In this document: piece after piece, positions 56,657 to 64,000 of the stretch
How the letters are laid out: every line of letters begins with the position of its first letter
Numbering within the stretch: position 1 is the stretch's first letter
Origin: Mycoplasma sp. 1578d
GTDB taxonomy: Bacteria; Bacillota_I; Bacilli_A; Mycoplasmatales; Metamycoplasmataceae
DNA length: 64,000 nt
Direction of reading: 5' to 3'
Assembly (NCBI RefSeq): GCF_024582695.1
Contig: NZ_CP102081.1
Location: forward strand, 806,001-870,000
The notes under the pieces: generated by a model
Told to the model about the DNA's origin: nothing
Database searches by the model: none
The model's input: only the letters and a program-made list of their open reading frames with translations
Program-made: the position numbers and the translations under genes

Positions 56657-57258
56657 TTATTTAGGCTCTGCTAGTAATCAATTTCGATAATATTGATATT
56701 GTTTGTTGACAAGATCAATTTCAGCAGGAAGACCTTGTGTCAGCCCGTTAGTTAATTCTTCAAAGTTATCTAAAATATCAACTATTTTTTGTTGGGTTTG
56801 AATATCTGGAAGGGTTATATTTAGATTAAGAAGGCTTTCTTTGGGTAGAGAAAGTATTTTTCCGCCATAAGCTTGTTTTTTAATAATCTCTTCTTGATTT
56901 TTTAGAAAATAATATAAGTATTTATTTAAAAGCGTTGATTCATCTGTGGATTTAACAATATAACAATGTGAGCTTGCTCAAAATTTAGATTTTTGAAAAT
57001 CAACATATCCTGCTGCCCCTCCCTGAGCAATCGTGATTGTGTTTTTTTGTTCATTATATTCGTCAAAATAACCAATAGGAGACATTCCGCCATTAATAAC
57101 TGGATATTTTCCATTATTAATCATATTATCTTTATTAAGTTGCTTACCTTTTGTTAAAACTATATATTTGTCTAGCTTAACCGAATTTTGTATTTGTAAA
57201 GTTTCTGAAATTACGTCAAAAAAGACAAAATTAATAAGTTTAATAAGAGAATTTATTA
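56657..57258 (-). pseudogene. third HsdS target-recognition module, out of frame with hsdS
   Basis: The frame reads a complete target-recognition domain (KYIVLTKGKQLNKDN ... ITIAQGGAAGYVDF ... KILSLPKESLLNLNI) and the C-terminal conserved helix (QQKIVDILDNFEELTNGLTQ, QYQYYRNWLL) ending at TAA 56657. No credible start is present: the first in-frame ATG is 57124, inside the domain. It follows a 14-bp repeat tract (57259-57310) that separates it from hsdS. It is either a silent cassette for recombination or a remnant of a longer HsdS. Confidence 0.75.
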
Positions 57259-57310
57259 AGCTGTCTTTAGTTAGCTGTCTTTAGTTAGCTGTCTTTAGTT
57301 AGCTGTCTTT
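57259..57310. repeat. 14-bp tandem repeat at the end of hsdS
   Basis: AGCTGTCTTTAGTT repeats three times (57259-57300), plus 10 bases. With one unit hsdS would read straight into the third module; with two or more a TAA at 57285-57287 ends hsdS. Confidence 0.9.
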
Positions 57311-58424
57311 CAACTTCTGATGTTTGGAATATATCGTTTGTAAATGTTAATAATTTATCTCTGTAATATTGATATTGTTTATCTCTAAGCTCAATTTCTG
57401 CAGGTAAACCGATATTTAAATCTTCACAAATTTGTTCAAAATTATCTAATACATCAACAATTTTTTGCTGAATTTTGAAACTTGGAATAAGAATTTCTAT
57501 ATCAGAAATATAAGAAGGATAAATATTAGGTATGCCACCTGTTGATTTTAAAGAATAAATATATTCTTGTTTATTTTTTAAGAAATGAAATAAGTATTTT
57601 TGATTAACTACCTCTTCATTAGCATGAATAGTGAAACAATTTGAAGCATAAATTGGTGTATCTCAAAAAGCAACAAATCCTGCATAACCAGATGAAGCTA
57701 CTGTTATTGAATTTTTGTCTCTGTTTGGAATATCTGTATATTTTTTAACTTGTGTGCCACTTGATACTACAGGGTATTTAGTCCCTTCTGGAATGTCAAT
57801 TTTTCAAGTTCCTCTTTCAAATGAAGCAACGTCTTTTAATTTTCGTCTTTTAATATCAGTTAAATAATTAGTGTTTAAAAGTTGGTTTCTATAGTATGAA
57901 TATTGCTTTTTTCTTGCTGTTAGCTCGGCTGTTAGCTCGGCTGTTAGCTCTTGGGAATAATCGGTCAATAAATCTAAGATTCTAATAATTTTTTCTTGTT
58001 CTTTAATGCTTGGTACAAGAATTTCTATATCAAAAATATAAGAGGAATAAATATTGGGTATTCCACCTGTTGATTTTAAAGAATGAATATATTCTTGTTT
58101 ATTTTTTAAGAAATGAAATAAGTATTTTTGAAGAACAATTTCTTCATTAGCGTGTATAGTGAAACAATTTGAAGCATAAATTGGTGTATCTCAAAAAGCA
58201 ACAAAACCAGCTCCTGCCCCAGATGAAGCTACTGTTATTGAATTTTTGTCTCTGTTTGGAATATCTGTATATTTTTTAACTTGTGTGCCACTTGATACTA
58301 CAGGGTATTTAGTCCCTTCTGGAATGTCAATTTTTCAAGTTCCTCTTTCAAATGTAGCAATATCTTTTAATTTATAAAGTTTAAAATTCGTTGATCTGTT
58401 TTTTGTTAATTTTTCTAATTGCAT
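57285..58424 (-). CDS. hsdS: type I restriction specificity subunit HsdS
   Basis: 379 residues. Two target-recognition domains occur (about residues 14-165 and 205-350), each followed by a conserved helical region (KIIRILDLLTDYSQ; QQKIVDVLDNFEQI). The TRDs are almost identical over long blocks (FERGTWKIDIPEGTKYP, VVSSGTQVKKYTD), so the bipartite target may be roughly symmetric. Between them lies ELTAELTAELTA from a 12-bp repeat. ATG 58424 is 2 bases after the hsdM stop. HsdS positions HsdM and HsdR on DNA. The C-terminus ends in a repeat tract. Confidence 0.88.
57916..57950. repeat. 12-bp tandem repeat encoding TAEL in hsdS
   Basis: GCTGTTAGCTCG is present twice plus 11 bases; the minus strand codes LTAELTAELTA in the spacer between the two TRDs. 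Loss or gain of a unit keeps the frame and alters the distance between half-sites. Confidence 0.9.
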
Positions 58425-58426
58425 TT

Positions 58427-60007
58427 TTATTCAAACTCTTTATCTAATTCTTCGATGATTTTGTCTATTTGGGTTCTTAACTGATCTTGTTTAGCTGTAA
58501 TCTCTTTGATTTGAGCATTTAATTCTTTAATATCAATTACTTCTTCCTGAGTTTTCTTTTGGAGATATTGGGATACAGATAAATTGTAATTATTGTTTGC
58601 TATTTCTTCTTTAGACACAACTTTTGCAAGGTTTTCTACATCTTTACGATCAAAATATAATTTAGCAATTTGATCAATATTAGCTTGAGATAGTTTGTTT
58701 CCTTTTTTAGCTTTTTCAACAATATCACTTGCATCGATAAATAAGATGTTGTTATCTTTTTTATTTCTTCTTAAAACTAAAATTGTTGTGGCAATTGAAG
58801 TTCCATAAAATAAATTATCAGGCATTTGAATTATTGCTTCAATAGCATTAACTGTATCAACTAAGTATTTTCTAATCTTTTGTTCAGCTCCAGCTCTATA
58901 AAAAACACCAGGAAAACAAACAATAGCAGCAACCCCATCTTCAGATAAATGATCAAGCGAATGCATCACAAATGCTAAATCAGCTTTTGATTTAGGAGCT
59001 AAAACTCCAGCATCTTTAAATCTTGAATCATTAATTAAAGTTGGATTATCACTTCCTTCTCATTTAAGTGAATAAGGAGGATTAGACACAATTACATCAA
59101 ATGGTTTTTGATCTAAATGCATTGGATTAAGTAGTGTGTCACCATTTCGAATGTTGAATTTATCATACTCAACATCGTGTAAAAACATGTTCATTCTACA
59201 CAAGTTAAATGTAGTAATATTAATTTCTTGACCGTAGAATCCACCAGTAATATTGTTTTTGTTTTCACCAAGAAGTTTAATTGCTTTTAAAAGTAACGAA
59301 CCCGATCCACATGTTGGATCATAAACTTTATTAATTTGTTTTTTATTATCAATAGCAATTGTAGCAAGTAAAGTTGATACTTCAGGTGGAGTAAAAAACT
59401 CTCCTCCTGATTTTCCGGCACTTGAAGCATACATACTTAAAAGAAATTCGTATGCATCTCCAAATATATCTACAGAGCTTTGCGATGTTTTACCTAGATT
59501 AATTGCTCCAATATTTTCTAATAATTTAATGATTGTTTTATTTTTATCATTGACTTCTTTTCCTAATTTCTGACTATTAAAATCTAAATCATTAAATAAC
59601 CCTTCAAAATCTTCTTGACTTTCGTTTCCGGAAGCAGATTTTTCAATTGATGAGAAAATTCTCTGTAAATTAATATTTAAATCAGGATCATCTAGTGCTC
59701 TTTTTTGAACATTGATAAATAAATCTGAAGGTTTAATAAAGTATCCGATACCTTTAATAATTCCTTTTTTAATATCTTCATCAATTTCTGAATCATCACA
59801 TTTTTCATAATCAAAATCTAAAAGACCGTTTTCTCTTGCATCTTTATTTATATAATGAACTAGATTTTCAGAAATATAGCGATAAAATAAAAATCCTAAA
59901 ACATATGTTTTAAAATCTCAGCCATCTACACTTCCGCGTAGTTCTTCAGCTATTTTTCAAATAGCATTATGTAATTCTGTTCGTTCAATGTCTCTTTTAT
60001 TATCCAT
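58427..60007 (-). CDS. hsdM: type I restriction-modification methyltransferase HsdM
   Basis: 526 residues. N-terminal helical domain (HsdM_N), then the N6-adenine methylase domain: motif [11 protein letters not shown] near residue 232, motif IV SNPPYSL near 312, and VRNFYGTS-like [15 protein letters not shown] for later motifs. It modifies the host target adenine when bound to HsdS. A TGA after motif IV is Trp. ATG 60007 has GGAAG upstream, 18 bases after hsdR. Confidence 0.93.
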
Positions 60008-60025
60008 ATTATTTTTCTTCCTTTT

Positions 60026-63000
60026 TTAGTAAATACCATTGTATTGTTTAACAAAATGATTTAATTTTTCAGCAATCACTTGAGCTTTAGCAATTTTACT
60101 TTGCTCTCCCTTATCCATAATAGAACCCTTAATCAAGCTGATAAATTCAGTTCCAAACGATTTAACTTCTCCTTCTTTTAAACATTTATGAATATATGTT
60201 CTTGTTTGTGGAATGTCTTTAAGTGGTAAGTTCTTAATAATTTCACTAATCACTGCTTCAATGTGATCTTGCATATAACCTTGTCACTCTTCAACAAAAT
60301 CGTTTGGCTTGTTGTTGTTTAGAATTTTATTTCAAATTCTTTTAATAAATTTGCGTACTAATGAAGTATTCTCTCTTCATTTATATTGTGATTTAAGAAA
60401 TTCTTCAAAATCAGCAGCAACTTTTTCGAATGATTCTTCATTAAATTCTTTAGTTTTGGTTATTAAATCTTCAATCAGATTGAGAATTTCATACCATCCA
60501 TAATCAGCGTTTTTGATTGTTTCAATTTCATATTCAACACCATCATATGATTGGTTAAAAGGATTATCTTTTTTTACTTTTTTGTATTTTTCGTGTAATT
60601 CTAAATAATGGCTTTGATAATTCTGTTTGTCTCTTCCTGTAAAAATTTCACCTTGTTCTCACTTTTGACGATATTCGTCAAAAGTTCTAATAATCGTTTC
60701 AGTTCGTTGTAAGTCGGTATATAATTTCACAAACTCTTTTTCCTGTTCTGGAGTTAGATTGTTTGACTCGAGTTCTTCAAGCGGGAAATCTTTTTGAAGT
60801 TTTTTCACTAATTCTTTATAACCTAGAACTTTCTGCCCTCTAGCATTAATATAAGGACCTTCAAAGTATCTTGGAAAACTTCTTAACAAGCACATTTCTG
60901 AAGGATTTTGGGCCCCAAAAAGAGCTAAGGCTTCTTTGGTTTTTTCTTCTAGATCTCTAAAAGTAATAATGTTTCCAGCCACTTTTAGAGAATTATAAAT
61001 TCGATTAGTTCTTGAAAAAGCTTGAATGAGGTTATGATATTCAAGATTTTTATCAACTCATAATGTGTTGAGCGTTACAGCATCAAATCCAGTTAAAAAC
61101 ATATTACATACAATCAGCATGTCAATCTCACGTTTTTTAACTTTATCCGAAACACCGTTATAATAATTTTCAAATCCTTCACTAGTTAGTGAATAATCAC
61201 TATCAAACATTTTGTTGTAATCGTTCATCGCTTCTTCAAGAACATTTTTCTCTTCTTTAACTAATTTACTTGACTCGAATCCTTCGCTTAAATCAAAGTC
61301 GAGAATATTTTCTGATTTATACGTGTTTTCAAAATTGGTAAAAATTGTGGCAATTTTTAAATCCATTTTGTTTTCGGTAATTTGTTTTTTGAATTCACGA
61401 TAATATAAACCGGCCATTTCAGTTGATTGACATGCAAAAATAGAATTAAATCCACTTTTAACTAAATCATGCGTGTTTCTCAAAGTTTTATCATTATAAT
61501 TTTCCAGCGTATACTTAACAATTTCTCTAATTCTATTCGGATCTTTATATTGATTTTTGTCGTCTAAAACTTTATATGTTTGATTTATTTTTTTAGCTAC
61601 TGTATTGTATTGAACATTGAATTTAAGAACATTCCCATCACGAATACCATCTGCAATTGTGTATGTATGGAGTTTTTTACCAAAAATATCTTTAGTTGTG
61701 CTGTGTCCTTTTGCTTCTTTAGTGTTCTTTTCAAAAATTGGAGTTCCTGTAAACCCAAAGAAAATATGATTTCTAAAGTGATTTTTAATATTAAAATGCG
61801 TTTCACCAAATTGCGATCTATGGCACTCATCAAAGATAAACACTGTTGCTGATGAATTATCTTTTAGCATTCTTTTTGATTTGTTATTTTTGATATAACG
61901 ATTTAGCTTTTGAATAGTAGTAACTATAATTTTTTGATCTGATAAGCCAGAGTTTGAATTTAATTTTTCTTCAAGGATTCTAGTACTTGCTGTACTACTT
62001 ACTGAACCTTTTTGGTATTTTTCAAACTCTTTTACTGTTTGATAATCTAAATCTCTTCGATCTACTACAAACAACACTTTTTTGATATTTTCATTATTAG
62101 AAAGTATTTGAGCAACTTTAAAAGAGGTTAGAGTTTTACCTGAACCGGTTGAATGTCAAATATACCCACCAGCTTGGTTTGTTCCGATTAAACTTTTATT
62201 ATTTAAGGCAACATTTGTTTGTTGAAGAATTTTTTCACATGCTGCAATTTGATATGGACGCATGACAAGGAGTTTTTTATCTTCTGTTAAAACACAATAT
62301 TTAGTTAAAATTGATAAAATAGTTCTTTTTCGAAAAAATAAAAAGACAAAATCATCCAAATCTCGAATTGGATGATTTTGTGCATCTGCTCATGTAATTA
62401 CAAACTCAAATGAATTGCTAGTTTTAATTAATCCGGCTTGAAGTTTTTCGTTCTTGTTTTTCTCTTTAAGGGATAAAAATCTGGTTGTATTAGAGTAGTA
62501 TTTAGTAAATGTCCCATTACTTATAACAAATAATTGGATATACTGAAACAATCCATCACCACTGGCAAAAGATTGTTCTTGATATCTTTCTATTTGGTTA
62601 AATGCTTCTTCAATCGAAACACTTCGACGTTTCAGTTCAATTTGAATAAGTGGAAGTCCATTTACAAGAATGGTAACATCATATCTATTTTTCTTTTGCG
62701 AATTAGTTTCGTACTGATTAATAACTTGTAAAGTATTATTAAAAATATCAACATCATCAATTAATTTGATATTTTTAAACTTTTCTTCGCGATCATATAA
62801 TTTTGCACTAAAAGTTCTAATTCTTTGAATCTTTTCAGTTTTATCGTAAATGTTTTCGTTTTCTTTTGAAATAACATCTTTATAAAACTCTTCTCATTCT
62901 CTATCACTAAAGGTAAAATTATTTAGTTTGGAGATTTGCTTTCTTAGATTTGCTTTCTTAGATTTGCTTTCTTAGATTTGCTTTCTTAGATTTGCTTTTA

Positions 63001-63172
63001 GCTCTTTTTCGTTTTTAATATCAACATATTCGTATCCAATTGACATTAAATCAGAAATAAATTTATTTTCAAGCTGTTCTTCAGATTGATATTCTTTTTC
63101 TTGAGTCTTTTCAGATTTAAATTCATCAATCACAACTCAATTTTCATTTTCTGAAGATAAAATCTGCTTCAT
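60026..63172 (-). pseudogene. hsdR: type I restriction endonuclease HsdR, interrupted by a 14-bp repeat
   Basis: If intact, about 1,034 residues. N-terminal PD-(D/E)XK nuclease ([21 protein letters not shown]), then SF2 helicase (HSTGSGKTLTSF, VFIFDECHRSQ, QAFSRTNRIYNS) and a helical C-terminus. At codon ~65 the 14-bp tract at 62932-62996 places a TAA at 62972-62974; with one unit instead of four the frame is open. The four copies (+42 bases) keep the frame but keep the stop. The start is ATG 63172; a GTG 2 codons earlier has AGGAG at good spacing. The first 65 residues and the rest are both well preserved, suggesting a switch rather than decay. Confidence 0.85.
62932..62996. repeat. 14-bp tandem repeat inside hsdR
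   Basis: AGATTTGCTTTCTT occurs four times in exact copies (62932-62987) plus 9 bases. On the coding strand each unit beyond the first introduces a TAA. Confidence 0.92.
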
Positions 63173-63353
63173 TTGCACAGGTAAAGAACTCCTTCTTATT
63201 CTTAAATTTTTTTAATTATACAATTTTTTTATTTGTAAAAATATAGAAAAAATTAGTTTGTGATAGAATAACTTTAAGGTTCTTTTTATAAAGTTTTTAA
63301 TTATTCTAAAAATATAATTAAGAACTGAAATTAAAGTTTATCAAATAAAGTTA

Positions 63354-63575
63354 TTAATCTTTCAAGTGCGAAAAAAACACCTGAAATGCAAATAATATTA
63401 TTTGATATTTTTTTGCATTTTCAATGTTTTTGTTTTTGATATTTTTCGAATTAGATAATAGAATTCGAAATTGTAAAAACAAAAATCGAAAAGCAAAAAT
63501 GATTTCGATTATAAGAATAAATATAAATAATATTCTTATAATAAGATTAATTATCATGTTTATCTTTTCTATGAT
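63354..63575 (-). CDS. possible small hydrophobic peptide with strong ribosome-binding site
   Basis: A frame of about 67 residues from ATG 63557 (MIINLIIRILFIFILIIEIIF, one membrane helix, then a basic tail). An AAAGGAGG lies about 20 bases upstream of that ATG, too far; in-frame ATA/ATC codons at 63572 and 63575 would sit 4-7 bases after it and are possible starts in code 4. The peptide is otherwise unknown, and low-complexity AT sequence can give such frames by chance. Confidence 0.3.
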   Translation of the reverse strand: MIEKINMIINLIIRILFIFILIIEIIFAFRFLFLQFRILLSNSKNIKNKNIENAKKYQIILFAFQVFFSHLKD

Positions 63576-63603
63576 AGCACCTCCTTTCTTTTGTTTTATT
63601 GAT

Positions 63604-64000
63604 TAGAGTATAACGCAGTTTTTTAGAGACACATAGAAATTAATATTTATCATAATTAATAAACAACAAAAAAACTAAGGCAAATATTGTTGCCTTAGTT
63701 TTAAAATATAATTTTTATAAGAAATGGTATCTTGATTATAAATGTAATTAAACTTTTTTTCGCTAAAAATGAATATATTAGTTATATTAAAATATTTTAA
63801 TAAAAACAAGAGTTGATTTTTCAATTACAATATATTTTAGAAAAGGAATAACAAACGCGTATTTTTAAATTGGGCGTAATTATGTATTTTAGTTTTGTTT
63901 ACTAACCTAAAAAATATCTATCATTTAATGCCCTAATCTATTAAATTATCTATATTTTTAGACTACATTGTGAAGATGATTATTCATAAATATTCAAGAA
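63604..64000. other. AT-rich intergenic region
   Basis: No coding frame is seen to the window end apart from a hairpin at 63668-63702 (ACTAAGGCAA/TTGCCTTAGT with flanking A and T runs, a terminator for either strand). The sequence beyond is AT-rich without repeats I recognise. Confidence 0.4.
63668..63702. terminator. bidirectional terminator-like hairpin
   Basis: AAAACTAAGGCAA pairs with TTGCCTTAGTTTT around a six-base loop. The gene it serves is unclear. Confidence 0.65.

Noticed and set aside
62932-62996. Repeat tract resembling a short CRISPR array
   Set aside because: Units are 14 bp directly adjacent with no spacers, and no cas gene is near.

Overview
The window is AT-rich DNA from a mollicute of the Mycoplasma/Mycoplasmopsis type. 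TGA must be read as tryptophan to keep almost every long gene open (uvrA, uvrB, malF, lysS, asnS, transketolase, hsdR and others). Lipoboxes, leaderless promoters and the hprK-lgt-trxB cluster fit the same group. I do not assign a species. 

Layout. 1-1.4 kb: truncated adenine methyltransferase, probably a combined restriction-modification enzyme, with an N-terminal frameshift. 1.6-3.5 kb: a small lipoprotein and an old-yellow-enzyme oxidoreductase, each preceded by a copy of the same GATC-rich palindrome. 3.5-17.2 kb: a maltodextrin-type locus on the minus strand. It holds a surface GH13 amylase lipoprotein, two tandem paralogous large lipoproteins (probable substrate binders, the second broken by a 14-bp duplication), small membrane proteins, a 986-residue MalF whose first ~510 residues are a coiled coil, MalG and MalK. 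Three start regions share a palindrome near TGTGGAAATATTCCACA. 17.4-25.6 kb: trxB, lgt, hprK, uvrA, an unknown gene and uvrB. 25.8-29.4 kb: tRNA-Gly, an acetyltransferase, asnS and tmcAL. 29.4-31.5 kb: a zinc-metalloprotease lipoprotein. 31.5-33.7 kb: an SsoII/EcoRII-like type II restriction-modification pair whose methylase carries an HTH domain and faces a 15-bp operator. 33.7-45.5 kb: RNA methyltransferases, a DJ-1 protein, membrane proteins, def, smc, rnc, plsX, fakA and a YloU/Asp23-like gene. 45.6-50.5 kb: lysS, a HAD phosphatase, a decayed UlaA-type PTS gene and transketolase. 50.6-53.1 kb: small membrane proteins, 5S rRNA and a frameshifted thioredoxin. 53.2-63.2 kb: a defence island with a Hachiman system (small HTH gene, hamA, hamB) next to a type I restriction system (hsdR, hsdM, hsdS and a third target-recognition module). 

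How it fits together. The amylase would cut external glucans, the lipoproteins capture the oligosaccharides and MalFGK import them; HprK hints at PTS-linked control. The fakA-plsX pair processes imported fatty acids. The most notable pattern is slippage-prone 14-bp tandem units inside three genes: the MalE-like lipoprotein (2 copies plus part), hsdS (3 plus part) and hsdR (4 plus part). Each puts the gene out of frame or adds a stop. A 12-bp repeat encoding TAEL in hsdS mirrors the spacer-length switch of EcoR124I. The restriction system therefore looks phase-variable and is probably off (HsdR interrupted) in the cell sequenced, while Hachiman is intact.
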